Shown here piece by piece: positions 22,225 through 33,265 of a DNA stretch of 64,000 nt. This stretch comes from Hesseltinella vesiculosa (lineage: Eukaryota > Mucoromycota > Mucoromycetes > Mucorales > Cunninghamellaceae). The translations under genes and the position numbers were made by a program. The notes under the pieces are model-generated. The model was not told where the DNA came from. It saw nothing but the letters and a program-made list of their open reading frames with translations, and searched no databases. Each line of letters starts with the position of its first letter. The stretch's first letter is position 1. The stretch is from NCBI GenBank assembly GCA_002104935.1, contig MCGT01000002.1, forward strand, positions 496,001 through 560,000, given 5' to 3'.

Positions 22225-22620
22225 TCGCCCGGCTGTGTGAGAGGGTTGCAATTTTAATCATAGTTATTTAACGTCATTTTATACTTACATGCAAAGTTTG
22301 GGATGAATTGACGGAACAAGTTGCGCTGTAATTTTTTGATCAGATGGCCTGGGGGTCCCTGATGAAAATGGCCAATTTTTTCTTTTTTTTTTAACTGATG
22401 GATCGGAGATGTCAAAACGAAAGTGATCATAAGCTAGCTGAGCAACCTTCGTCAATGAGCGTGATTTTTTCAGAATCATCATTATTTATTGGTTTGTGCA
22501 CTTTTGCATAATTTCACATCGATCTGATCACCCAACAGTGCTGTGCGTTTTTTTTTTTTTTTTTTCGAAATGAAGAGGATCAACACAATTGAACTTCCGC
22601 GCAGTCGTTTCTATTTTTTT
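22225..22620 (-). repeat. Dispersed foldback module, copy 4 (right arm)
   Basis: Mirror image of 8,335-8,725 and diverged relative of the small hairpin module at 3,130-3,505. Confidence 0.7.
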
Positions 22621-23228
22621 TTTGTCTTTTCCCATGGGCACTTAATCTACTGCTTTTTGTCTTTGTCTTCCAGCGATCAGTAACATCCAACCATCTGTGA
22701 AGAGGCACATGAAAAGTCTCACTTATGACTCTCATCATTACTCACGAGCTGCAATGACACTAGCACCAAACGCAAGGACACAGTGCAACCTTGGCTAAAG
22801 GCTTTAGTGTCGACTTTATGCATAACTGCGTCCTTGACAAGTCAATGGCCTAACCTCCTACTCTCCATCACTTAGAAAACAGAGCATTGAACCTGTGCTT
22901 ACAATGCAGGCCCTAAGCTTACTTCTTTTAACCAGCATGTTGCTTCAAGGAATCTTAATGCGCTGCTGCTAGTTTATTAAAGATTTATTTTCAAAAATCA
23001 ATATGACGCCATACATTGTTGTAATCTCTAGACTCAGCTCTTAAATCCCTGTCGAATGCCCTTGGAGCGAGACCTTGGAGACCAATGTTGAAGGAGAAGT
23101 GAGAAGAGAAAAAGGTACACATGTTTTCAAAGAAGCGAAAAAAAAAAGTGGGGCGGGTTTTTATTTGCTGACACTTAGTAGTTGAAAGCCTAGGATTGTA
23201 AAAACATCGACTTCTTGATCTAGGAGAC

Positions 23229-23859
23229 CTAATGATTGTTACTTGAAGCCACCAATAGAAGAGATGTTTTGTAGGTGACAGCCCGATTTTGAGAAGGATT
23301 GAATAGCAATTGCAAGATTTCACCCTTGACGACGGGTGAAAGACACCATTCCCGATTTGGAAAGAAAAAGTCATCAGAAAAATTGGCAGAGTGAGCAAAT
23401 GACGAGAGATAAAAAGGAGTGTATGGCTGGTCGACGTAAAGGAAGGGTGAATGAGTGAAGATATAGTTTTAATAGGGTTGTACAGTGACTGGTTGAGGAG
23501 ACATGACTAGAAAAGGCTGTGGGCTTGGCAGCGGAGGAAAGGGCAAAATAGGTCGGTCAGAGAAGGGGTATGCCAGAACTCGTACACGACCATGATGTGG
23601 CTCTGCTTTCGCAAAATCATGAGGTTATCAGCAACAACATCGGCACCAACCCTGCTGACAGGGATGATTATCTGCTTACGACCGCCCTTGTTTTGTCTTG
23701 GAGATCGTCATGATCCTGTCGTTGATGAGGAGCCGCGCAGCTTTTGGTGTCAAAGTCGCGGATGTTCCAGTGATTTGCTTGAAGATGAAGTACATGTGCC
23801 ATGTCATTACCCTCGTTTCGATGGCAGATGATTGATGCCTGAGAATGACACCTGTGCAA
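23229..23859 (-). pseudogene. Outer module protein, right copy (longest)
   Basis: Minus-strand gene remnant starting near ATG 23,857-23,859 (MHRCHSQASIICHRN), with NDMAHVLHLQANHWNIRDF, then a one-base frame change near 23,690-23,700 into KGGRKQIIIPVSRVGADVVA and EFWHTPSLTDLFCPFLRCQA, then a further phase change into SPFLYVDQPYTPFYLS and FNPSQNRAVTYK, ending His-stop at 23,229-23,231. Phase changes may be introns or damage. The third copy (23,922-24,364) matches the last two segments in order. It extends about 300 bases beyond the point where the left arm stops. Family unknown. Confidence 0.5.
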
Positions 23860-23921
23860 ATTAAATTAAAAAAAACCAGGACGATTTAGTCCCACCTCTT
23901 TTTCTTTTTTTTTTCCTCAGC

Positions 23922-24480
23922 AGTGATGATATCATCAACAGACACTGTGATTTTGTTCGTGACGGCAATCACAAAATATCCACTTCCATTTGCCATGCAT
24001 CACTTGTGCACAAACTCTGGCATGCACCTTTTCTGACCTACCTATTTTGCCCTTTCTTCCGCTTACAAGCCCACAGTCTTTCCTACCCATATCTCCTCAA
24101 CCAGTCATTGCATAACCCTTGTAAAACCATGTCTTTACTCATTCACCCTGCCTCTACGTTGGCCATCCATATAGTCCATTTTACCTCTCGCTATTCGCTC
24201 ACTCTGCCATTTTTTCTGTTGACTTTTTCTTTCCAAATCGGGAATTGTACCTTTCACCCGTCGCCCTGAGTGAAGCCTCGCAATTGATATTCAATCCTTC
24301 TGAAAATCGGGCTGCCACCTACAAAAAATATATTCTATTGGTGGCTTCAAAGAAAAGTCATTAGCTCTCGTAGATCAAAAAGTCGATGTTTTTACGATTC
24401 TAAGCTTGGCCACCAGTCAAGACTCAGCAAGCTGACTGCAAATACAAAGCTCGCCGCGCAATTTTTTTTTCGCTGGCATT
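23922..24480 (+). pseudogene. Outer module, third diverged copy
   Basis: Begins after a poly-T tract and AG acceptor-like site (TTTTTTCCTCAG). Segment 1 reads DDIINRHCDFVRDGNHKIST and LWHAPFLTYLFCPFFRLQAH; segment 2, in another phase, reads HSPCLYVGHPYSPFYLS and FNPSENRAATYK, ending His-stop at 24,362-24,364, the same end as the right-arm copy. Non-coding similarity continues to about 24,480. Clearly diverged from both arms yet with the frame kept. It lies head to head with the right-arm copy (facing starts at about 23,860 and 23,920), so this is a second, adjoining inverted junction. Confidence 0.55.
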
Positions 24481-26186
24481 GGCGGAATTGTTTTCAGAGC
24501 AGGCTCTTTTTTTGATCTCTGATCGAGGAGGGTTCAGTAACGGGTGGAAGTTAAAGGTGGGTGTGTAATGGATTTATGATAAACTAAAAAAAAAAAGTTA
24601 CCAGGTTGGGTTTCCCCTCTGTGGGTTTTCTGTCCTGGACCCCCAAAATGAAAAAAAAACCGGGTATGGATGCAAGTTTCTGCCCAAACCTCTTTTCGGT
24701 GTTCGAGCACGAAGGGATGGCGTCGAGATGGCTTGCAAGAGCACCCTGCAAGTAAAGGTTGGGTGAGACCAATCAGAATGTCGTTTTTTTTTTCGCTAGA
24801 AACCGTGTTTGCTGTTTGCATGGAAAATTCAAATTCTCCAGGTGACCCAATGCGAGAATATTTTTCAAAAAAATTGCTGACCAAAGGGTAAGGAACACGA
24901 GAAGCCTCCGCTTCCTTGTCTGTGACCCCCCCCCCTTTTGGTCGGTGAACCCTTTTTCTTTTTTGCCTGCTCCCCCCTTTTTTGCCATACCTTTTTTCAT
25001 TTGTATTTCCTTTCCTTTCATTTTTGCTCCGATTGCAAAAGCCTCCATTTGGGTAGTTCTTTAAAAAAAAAGAATTGCCAGAGTCTAAGTCAAAGGTCCT
25101 AATTTGGCTCGCACCAGGTGGTGAGCATCTTACTTCCACTTTATGCTATTGGAGTATTGGAGTGTAATAAATACACATACCGCCCGCTAGTTGTCATTGT
25201 CTGGCGTCATCAAACTTACGCAAAGTTTGCTTAAAGGGAAACTACCAAGGCTGAAGCTCTGGCATGATAAAAACAAGAAAGGGACGGAGATTGCTGCGCA
25301 GCATATTTTTTTCTTCCCAAATCCTGCTGGCTCCCTAAAAGGAAAATGTGCAACCATCCTACTTTTCTGGGGCAGGTAAAAAAAAAAAAAGTTGACAGTG
25401 CGTCATTGAACCTTTTTTTTTTTTTTGACATTCAGACCATTGATGTCACAAAAAAAAAGGATATGGAAGTGCATTTTCGTGAGGTCATGGGTTTTCATTT
25501 TTTTAACGGTATACTGTACATTTGAACTTGGAGGCATGCAGTAGAGAATGCATAGGGTGAGATGGATCTTGCTCCTGCAAATCTTCCTCATCTCAACTTA
25601 GGATATTTTTGTGTTTTATGAGAGGACGAGCCACATGATCAAAAACGGGACACATGGTCATGCTGCATGATCCTTGTCTGTCCCCAACTGGCCACTGACT
25701 GTGTCCAGCTCCGTTTGGCTATATAAAATCAAATAACAGAATCTCTGAACAATTGATAACACCGACGATATCGCTTAAAATATGTACGTATGAAAAACAG
25801 AAAAAAGAATAGGAGTCATCCAGAACTCACGGAAATAAGTGTTACACAGAGTAAAAAGATTGCCCAATAAAATATCTTACGTCTGTCGTCTAGGATACTC
25901 TGTCGTCACCTCCGGGACGTGGCTTGTTTGGACCCGAAGAGAAAATAATGTTGAACCGTGCATTTTCTTGACCCGGAGCATTGTAACCCAAAATCGGTGT
26001 TGCTTTTATTTTGTATTCAACTTTATTTCCAAAATTGGTCATCCCGGTCCATCCCATATGTCAGTTTTTTTTTTTGTATTTTGTTATAATTGTCAGTGTT
26101 GGAAATGTTTTGAGGCACATTGCTAATTTCACCACTCTTTTCTTATTAAAGATCAATATTCAGTGTTATCTTCCTTCTTTTTCTTC
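24481..26186. other. Intergenic, nothing convincing
   Basis: 1.7 kb. A 201-codon minus frame at 24,534-25,139 is low complexity with no domain, and I do not annotate it. Poly-T/poly-A at about 25,380-25,392 and 25,411-25,426. A TATATAAAA-type box at about 25,719 has no obvious gene behind it. Confidence 0.5.
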
Positions 26187-26738
26187 ATGTCGAAACAAGA
26201 AAATATACAAGCAATACTCAAGCAATATTTATTTATCGTTCATTTGGTCACAACACTGATTGTGACGTATACGTCCTTGGGGTCGCCGTCCACCGCCACT
26301 TTTGCTGGTTACGTGCAGACGAGTAGCGCCGCTTGGACGGTCGTAGAAGTTATGGAAGCTGCACCAGATATCCAAGTCATAGTCGACGCCATTCCAGGTC
26401 AGCCCTATATCAAAGAAATTGTCAAGCAAATTTTCAAGCTCGCCAAGCACGTTTACTCCATTGTCATTTCCGCCCAGCAGGGTCGTTGGGTGACGTTTGG
26501 GCTCCAGTTTGCTTGGCTCATCGGCTTCATGGTTCAAGTTGGGTTGCAAGTGGCCCAAGCCTGGTCCTGGTTACACATGACCTGTTCGCACCCACAAGAG
26601 GTTACAACCGCGACTAGTGACGAGGCCGAAACGAAAAACCACGATATTGCTGATGAAGCTCATGTTGACACTTGGGTGTCCGCGGTCCAAGACCTTGAAG
26701 GCGAAGCATTCACCTCGATCCCTCTGGAGGAACTGTAA
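26187..26738 (+). CDS. Hypothetical small membrane protein (183 aa)
   Basis: Single-exon frame, start MSKQENIQA chosen at 26,187 because the alternative 24 bases upstream is a Phe run from a poly-T leader. Two hydrophobic stretches look membrane-spanning: about residues 15-32 (FIVHLVTTLIVTYTSL) and about 110-130 (WVTFGLQFAWLIGFMVQVGL). Between them lies an amphipathic segment (PYIKEIVKQIFKLAKHVYS). The C-terminal 50 residues are acidic. I recognise no family. Codon pattern and the clean start and stop favour a real gene. It is the first gene outside the repeat zone and is convergent with SEC31. Confidence 0.6.
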   Translation: MSKQENIQAILKQYLFIVHLVTTLIVTYTSLGSPSTATFAGYVQTSSAAWTVVEVMEAAPDIQVIVDAIPGQPYIKEIVKQIFKLAKHVYSIVISAQQGRWVTFGLQFAWLIGFMVQVGLQVAQAWSWLHMTCSHPQEVTTATSDEAETKNHDIADEAHVDTWVSAVQDLEGEAFTSIPLEEL

Positions 26739-26982
26739 CAGCATCACGGCCGTTTTGCGCCAGTTTTATATGCCCGCAATCTTTTTAGGCAAATTTATAA
26801 CCAACAACCATAAAACCAATTCCTATGAAACCATATGCCTATATGACCAACGCAGCCTTAGACCTCCGTAAAATAAAATATTGCATTGGTTTTAATATCC
26901 GGAAAAAATTACACCAAAAAGGATGATATTTGAAAAAGAGCATAAAAGAGAAAAGGGGATAAAGTGAGAGCTTTTTTTTTGT

Positions 26983-29900
26983 CTACATGGTTTGGGCGTT
27001 ATCGATCATTCGCTTGACACCTAACAACCAGGCACCACATTCTGTGTATTTGGTCGTCACTAGTTCAACTTGGATACGATGGGCTCCGCTAAAATCTCGT
27101 TGTTGGATGGCTGCCAAGAGCGCAAAAAAAAAAAAAGGGGGGGAGGAGTCAGGTGAGTGTTTCACTCAACAAATGCCATTCATTCATGTAATCGCTTACC
27201 TTGGGCCAATTTCAACATGGGTTGAATCACATCATCCGAGAGATCACCATTGTTGATGGCGTCAAAGAGAGAGTTCAAACGTTTTTCGGTGTCATCCAAC
27301 ATCTTCTTTTGCGCAGGCTGTTCAAAAAAAAAATTCAGCGTTTTTGCCCACATCGTTCAATTTTTTTTTCTCGAATTACGTTGCATCGTTGCTTTTGTTG
27401 TTGGACTTCTTGGGACAGGATATCAAAGATAGGACGTTGCGCGGGAGGAATATGGCTGCGATCGCCGTTGGCTAAAAGAAAACAAGAACAAAGAGAAAAA
27501 AAAAAAAGATGAGCGAAACGAGGTGCTTCAATGAAGCGGAGATCCTTACGGTGGCGCGGCTTTTGTGGGGGAGGAGCAGGCGACTGCTTGGCAGGGGCTG
27601 GGCTAGGCATGTTCTGGGCGCCAGGAGGAGGAGGCATGACACCGTTTTGACCATGAGGAGGCATGGCGTTCATTTGCGAGCCGGGTGGTGGTGGTTGATT
27701 AGGAAACTGTTGTTGGGGAGGTTGGTTGGGACGAGGAGGCGCTCCGTAGCCCATGGCAGGTGGGGGAGGAGGACGTTGCATGGGAGGCTGGTTTTGGAAT
27801 TGGTTGGGTTGTTGTTGTTGCTGAGGCATGTAGGCAGGGTTGGGAGCAAAGTTTTGGTGAGGAGAAGGCATCACACCGCCGGTAGGAGGGTGGGGAGGGG
27901 TGGCCATGGGACGGTTAGGTTGGTAGAAACCTTGCTGTTGAGGAGGAGGAGGAGGCGCTTGTTTGGCAAGAGGTGTAGGAGCCGATGCATTCATAGGAGG
28001 AGGAGGTAACTGGGAGGCCTGAGGAGGAGGAGGGGGAAGGCCGCCTTGGTTGGGTGGGGCACCGAAAGGTGGCGGTTGTTGCATGTAGGGTTGTTGGGGG
28101 TGCTGTTGTGGGGGAGGGGGCATAAAGGTGGAAGGAGCAGGGGCGTTGGGGAAGGGCGAGGTGACACGGTTGGCGGCAGCATGGGAAACAGCCCCGTTCG
28201 ATGGCTGAGAAGGCAGACGAGGGCTACGCAGGATGTTGGGGTTGGCCAGCATGGGTGGATCGTTCCAGGCGCCGGTGGAGTTCTTCATGTTGGCAGGGGT
28301 GGAAGACCGGCTGGGTGACGAGATGGTAGAATCCTTACGAAGACCGCCCATAGGAGGAGGTGGAGGAGGAACGACAGCGTTGGTGGCGGGCGCCGACGTT
28401 TCGTAAGGGTTGGGGTAGCTCGCGGCTGAGGCGTGCATGCCGTAGCCGGGCTGGGGAGCGTAGGTGTTGGTGGGGGCTCCAAAGGTAGGGGGTGCGCTGG
28501 CCACAGGAGGAGCAGGTGCTGGCTGGTGCTGGACTTGCTGAGGCTGGTAGGCCTGGGTGTAAGGAGCAGGTTGGTAGCTCGATGTGGTAGAGCCATAGGT
28601 GTTACCGTACATGTTGTTGGCGGCAGCGTTGTTGCCCGTAAAGGCAGGGTACGCTGATTGACCGTACAGTGATTGCTGTTGTTGTTGTTGTTGAACAGGG
28701 GCTGGCTGTTGCTGTTGTTGAGTGAAAGGAGCGGGGGCAGCGGCCAGGGCAACGGACTCGAAAGGAAATGCGGGCTGAGGGTGCTTTTGATGAGCAGGGC
28801 GGCCACAGGCATGATAGATACGATCGCGAGCCACAGGCAAGACATCCGAAGCCTGGTAGTGGGCCGGGGTCAGGCTGAGGTATTGCAAAGCCGTGGACAG
28901 CTTGCCTTGGGTGGCCAACAGCTCGGCATATTGGCAGTACTTGTAGTACAGAGGGCCAAGAGGAAAGTGGGTGGAGGTGGTGTCGGCCAAGTAAGGGTCT
29001 TCAAAGCCAATGGCGTTACGGAACACAGTGACCTTCTCGACAAAGTGCTGCAGGCTGGCACCATGGGTGCGATCTGTCTCGAGCTTCTCTTGTTCTTCCT
29101 GTTCGACGATCCAGATACCGGTGACCTTTTCTAGGTTGCCAGAGGCAAGATAGCACAGCGTGGCGCGGCGACGGAATTCGCGTCCTTGCACAACATCCTT
29201 GGTCATGGCCCAAGCGTCTTCCAAACGGGCACCCAACGTTTCACTAAGAGGGCCAAAGTCCTCGGCACGGGCAAAGGTGCAGAGGATGGCAATGACGGAT
29301 TCCCATTCGTGCAGGTCGGCTTGGCGGACAATGGTGACCAAGTCGTTGTTCAGCACGCTTTCCAGCAGACGCATGTAGGGGACAGTGGCGGTTTGCTGTT
29401 CAAAGTAGACAAGGCGCGTGCGGCTGAGGAGGTCGTCGCCACCACAAATGGCAAACATCAGGGCATCGGCCCAGCGGTTGGAAGTGATGCACACGTTGAC
29501 GGCCGATTCGAAATCACCAAGGACAACAGCGCGAGTGATGGCTTTGTCGACGTCCGACCCGGACGATGGGTACAGCTGGAAGGGTTGCTGTTGGGCAGGA
29601 GCGGTCTGGCTGCGTGGCTGAGGAGGCGAGAACGTATTGGTGTCCTGGCCGGCAAAGAAGTCGGTCCCTTCGGGGGAGGTGGCCGACGTCTGGCCAAAGA
29701 AATCGGCGGCTGGCACGTTGGCGGCGTTGGGCGAGGTGATGTGGGTGGGTTCCTCGGCACCAGAGGCGGTAGGAAGGGTGACACTGTCGAGAGGGTTCTT
29801 GCCAAGAGTGAGCTTGGCCACAGCGCTGACAATGTCGTCCTTGTGGAAGCCAAGATACTTCAAGATGCAGTCGCGGGCATTGTCGTCGTACAGGGTGCGC

Positions 29901-31728
29901 AGGATATCCCAGCTTTCTTGCTCGTCACGGTTGTCGCCGGATTGTTGGCGGCGTTCGTCGATGAGTTGGGGCAGATTCTGGGCTTGCAAGGCAGCTTCCA
30001 GTTCATCTGATTGTTTGGCGATTTCGGGTTCAGTAACGACGTTGGCCAGTGTGACATGGCGAGGCACTTGTTGAACGACGGGGGCTGTGCCAGGGGGCAG
30101 GGCGGCGGCGGCTTGGACGGCGGCTTCACCGGCCTTGTTGTTAAAGTACACCAGCTTGCCACCAAAGCCAAAGGAAGCGCCGACAGGACGACGGAGCCAC
30201 TTGGGAGGGTGTTTCAGAGCAAACGAGGGGGTGGCAGGCACTGCTTGACGCATGGCAGCTGAGAATGGATCGTCGGCATGCACGCTTGGCTTGGTTTCCG
30301 CAGGTTGGTTATCGCCAGCACCTTGCAAGGAAAACACATTGATCTAAAGCAAAAAAAAAAAATATGTATCGATCATACGATGACACAGTGAGCCACCCGT
30401 CTACATTTTCTCTCCTTCGTCTGTACCTGGCCGTCAAAGGAGGCAGAAGCTAACAGGTCAGGGTTGCGAGGACACCAGCTGGCTTGGAAAGTCCAGTTTG
30501 TGTTTTGTGACAGTTGGCCGACCAGTTCACCGGTTTGAGGGTTCCAGCAAAGAGTGCGGCAGTCTTTACCACAGGACAGCAAGAGATCGGCATCTTGACG
30601 GCACCACGACAGACCAAGCACACCCTTTTGATGGCCAGCCAACATCTTTTCAGGTGAATGAGCGTGACGTAGATCCCACAAGGTGATGATTGGGTTATGA
30701 TCGTCTTCGGCGCCAGTGACAAGTTGAGTAGCCTAAAATGAGATAGAGCGTGTTAACACAAAAGACTTTCCAGGGCCAATATATATATATATATATATAT
30801 GCTTACCACATCAGGGTGCCAAGCAAGTGAGGTGATACCACGGCGTGTACCAGCACTGATACCACCAGCACCTTGACCTGCATAAGACAAAGTCATGACT
30901 TCCTTGCGGTTACGAAGATCCCACACAACGGTGTGACCAGAAGACGAAGTAGAGGCAAGAATATGGGACACTTGACCATTCCAGCCCACACTTGTGATGT
31001 CGTCCATGCTCATTGATCGGGCGCCAGGAGAATAAGGCTTGTCAGGTTGGGAAAGGTCCCAAATAAAGATCTGCAAACATTAAAAAAAAAAGAGGATGAG
31101 TTTCTGTATTGGCGTCATCTTGTTGATTTCAGCTTCCTTACTTCGCTATTGCTACCAGCAGAGGCAAGCAAATTGGATTGGAAGGCATTAAAATCAAGAC
31201 CACGAATGGTACCAGAATGGGTGGAATTCCGTAAAATCAATGAGGCGTCATCACTGTAGAAAAAAAAAAGGAGGGGGTGAGGTTGACATGTCCTAAAAAG
31301 AAAAGGTGGTGGTTTACCCTCTGTGATCAAGAATAGCTGAAGGGTCCCAAAGGGCAAGTTCTCCGTTTTCCAACCCACCAGCAATCACACCCAGAGGTTT
31401 TTCAGGGCTATGACAACCCCAAGCCAGTGTATTGAATCTACAGATTGTAAAAAGAGAGAGAGAAATAGATAAGTGTCTGTTCATCATTTTACTAGGTATA
31501 ACAATGGAAAGCACAGCATTACCTTGCAGGGCTAGAGATTTTGCCGACAGGAGAGAGATCACGGCTAGATGAGGTCAAATCAAGTCGAAAGAGTTCCAGC
31601 TCGGACGCGTTGGAGAAGGAATCATCTAGAGCACCAGCAACAGTACCAGCTGCAATCAGAGGAACTTGCTGACCAGGGCTCCATGCAAACGTTGCTGTGC
31701 GATGGATTTCATTAAGTCGTTTTGCCAT
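26983..31728 (-). CDS. SEC31: COPII coat outer subunit Sec31
   Basis: Nine exons on the minus strand (31,728-31,523; 31,437-31,318; 31,253-31,142; 31,070-30,807; 30,732-30,427; 30,343-27,550; 27,471-27,380; 27,317-27,200; 27,110-26,983) sum to 4,140 bases, 1,379 aa. Sec31 with Sec13 forms the outer cage of COPII vesicles leaving the ER and boosts Sar1 GTPase through Sec23. N-terminal WD40 repeats span about residues 1-335 ([50 protein letters not shown]). A helical ACE1-type region follows (about 480-850), then a long Pro/Gln-rich linker (about 870-1,260) including [18 protein letters not shown], and a helical C-terminus ending [10 protein letters not shown]. Intron 4 contains a (TA)n run (30,779-30,800). 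Divergent from the gene at 32,291. Confidence 0.95.
30779..30800. repeat. (TA)n microsatellite in SEC31 intron 4
   Basis: About eleven TA units directly inside the splice donor (donor GTAAGC at 30,806-30,801 on the minus strand). Confidence 0.9.
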
Positions 31729-32290
31729 AATATATCACCCCCTTTTGATGTCGTTGGATGCAAAAAAGTAGGGGTGTGGTGAACAAGTGGATTAAAAAAA
31801 TAAAGAGAGAGAGAATGGAAAAACTAATAAAATAAAAAAGTAGGACAATGATCAAAAGTGTCCTGTGTTAATAACGATTAGTCGAATGCCTGTTAATTAA
31901 AAAACACTGTACCTTTTTTTTTCTAATGTATAGAAATACACAAGGAAACGATGAAAAAAAAAAAAAAAAGTGAGAGAGCAAAGCAAATAGAAGAAGGAAG
32001 GGTGGACTTTGAATTAAACGAACAAACGTGGCAATGAATTCCACCCTCTCTTTTAGCCAATCAAAACGCTTGGCTTTTCTTTTTCATTCCTTTCACCTCT
32101 CTTTTGTGTATTGGATCCATTCTCGTCTATCATGTGCTATGCAGTCCCTGACACCCTCCTGACGGTTTGAGTTAATGCTCGTTCCAAAGGCCACCGATTT
32201 TGAAACAGCAGAGAAAAGCACCCGCTCCGTTTTTCAGCCTCCTGCGCGTTTCGCTTTTTTCTCCCTTTTTTTTTTTTTTTTTGACTACCC
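31729..32290. promoter_or_regulatory. Divergent promoter region, SEC31 / 32,291 gene
   Basis: 562 bases between two start codons facing apart. Rich in A/T runs (31,952-31,969 poly-A; 32,264-32,281 poly-T next to the right-hand start). No further element identified. Confidence 0.4.
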
Positions 32291-33265
32291 ATGGAAAAGA
32301 ATCACTGCTTTTTACGAATCGAGGGCGCATTGCCTGAAGCTGCTGGGTAACAAAGTATACATGCACCCTCCATTAAAAGAAAATCACTTACGATGTCCTT
32401 GCTTTTTCTCTTTTTGTTAGAGAACTGCTGCAATACTTGGCAACCTACTTGGAACAACACAAGTTGGATGGCCCCTACGGCTCAGATCCAGCCATTGCCT
32501 ATGCTACACGCCCTTGGATCTTGCTCTTCTGTACATCCAAAGATCCCATTGTCGAAGCACTAAAGACCCAGACTTGGGGCAACCATCGCCAATTTTTGGA
32601 TTCGATCCGATTATGGTAACTCCTTTTTTTTTTTTTTTTAGCGGTGTGGAGAGAGCGGCGGCTGCTTAGTAAAAACCCTCAGGGAATTTAAGTGGTGCTT
32701 TCCTTTTTATTATAGCTTTGTTGCCTCTCTGACGGAACTCCGAGCCGTTCTCTCAGCTCTTCACATGAAACCTCGTGTGGTCGATCAGCAAGATAACGAC
32801 CTTTTAACTTGGTGGCATGACAAGAAGCAAGGCCAGCCACCAGCTTTGGTGGTTGCCATGGGGCTTTTGGATATGCTATGTGAACGACAAGTGGGGGGAC
32901 CCTCCTCGGACCGATTTCTTTCCATTCGGTATATCAAATCAAAAATACAAGGGTACTTGATGACTTGGCTGACATTTATTTTTATGGACATTTTTAGGTT
33001 TGATCAGTTGGCTTCTTCTTTGGCCCTCTTGACCGAGACTTGTCGCTTCCTCGGTAACGCACGTGAAAGTTGGATGGCTCCCTTCCATCAACAAGCTAGT
33101 CATCGACCAACGTATCTGGTGGTGACCGACCACGATTGTTTACCGCCCCTAGACCTGACCAGTCTGTCGGCGCCAATGGATTCACCCAACAAGAACAAGA
33201 CGAAGCAGAGTGTGTTGCAAACCATATATGGCATCCTACTGTACTACCTTGCTTACATTGTTTGA
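32291..33265 (+). CDS. Hypothetical protein, possible RecA-like fold (243 aa)
   Basis: Four exons (32,291-32,346; 32,421-32,615; 32,716-32,928; 32,998-33,265) total 732 bases. The order of elements is a hydrophobic strand (RPWILLFCTSKDP), a helix with FLDSIRLCFVASLTELRAVL, a second strand (PPALVVAMGLLDML), a helix (DQLASSLALLTETCRFLGN) and a third strand (TYLVVTDHDC). This resembles the RecA-type fold of small Rad51-paralog or Shu-complex partners and of Elp5/Elp6, but the Walker A motif is not visible, so this is only inference. In the last exon a second frame (33,121-33,330) also looks coding (AECVANHIWHPTVLPC), so the C-terminus may be wrong or frameshifted. Confidence 0.55.

Larger units (their letters stand above)
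7403..23550. mobile_element. Giant 16 kb palindromic repeat element
   Basis: Bases 7,403-14,650 are the reverse complement of about 16,240-23,550, with scattered substitutions and a few arm-specific indels. The central 1.6 kb (14,651-16,239) is unique and holds a degenerate Tc1/mariner copy. Paired landmarks: outer CGCTTACAAGCCCACAG-type ends; GTCGACCAGCCATACAC (7,512 region and 23,430 region); the 169-aa gene (8,854-9,363 and 21,572-22,081); the inner block around GACAGACCAGTATAACC (14,570 region and 16,320 region). Several protein modules occur once per arm and no family could be named. Whether the whole palindrome moved as one unit, or arose by inverted duplication or insertion of a second copy, cannot be told from this sequence; I saw no target-site duplication at its ends. 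Confidence 0.8.
16240..23550. repeat. Right arm of giant palindrome
   Basis: About 7.3 kb, reverse complement of 7,403-14,650. Found only in this arm: a 20-base unit beginning CCCTTCGCTTGG repeated at 16,571-16,590 and 16,591-16,610 with a third partial copy (the left arm has one partial copy); an extra stretch of about 57 bases at about 19,960-20,017 inside module Y2; and a stop codon at 20,324-20,326 where the left arm has Trp. Confidence 0.85.

Noticed and set aside
7403..23550. Assembly artefact (same locus joined to its reverse complement)
   Set aside because: Arm-specific substitutions, a tandem repeat expansion, two insertions, a Trp/stop difference and different outer ends argue against it, though only long reads would settle it.
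24534..25139. 201-codon minus-strand frame
   Set aside because: Low complexity with no domain, no paralog and no splice context.
27509..29134. Plus-strand frames rich in Gly/Arg/Leu
   Set aside because: Antisense of the Pro/Gln-rich linker of Sec31.
32175..32420. 81-aa frame upstream of the 32,291 gene
   Set aside because: It reads through a poly-T leader and intron 1. The spliced model gives a consistent protein instead.
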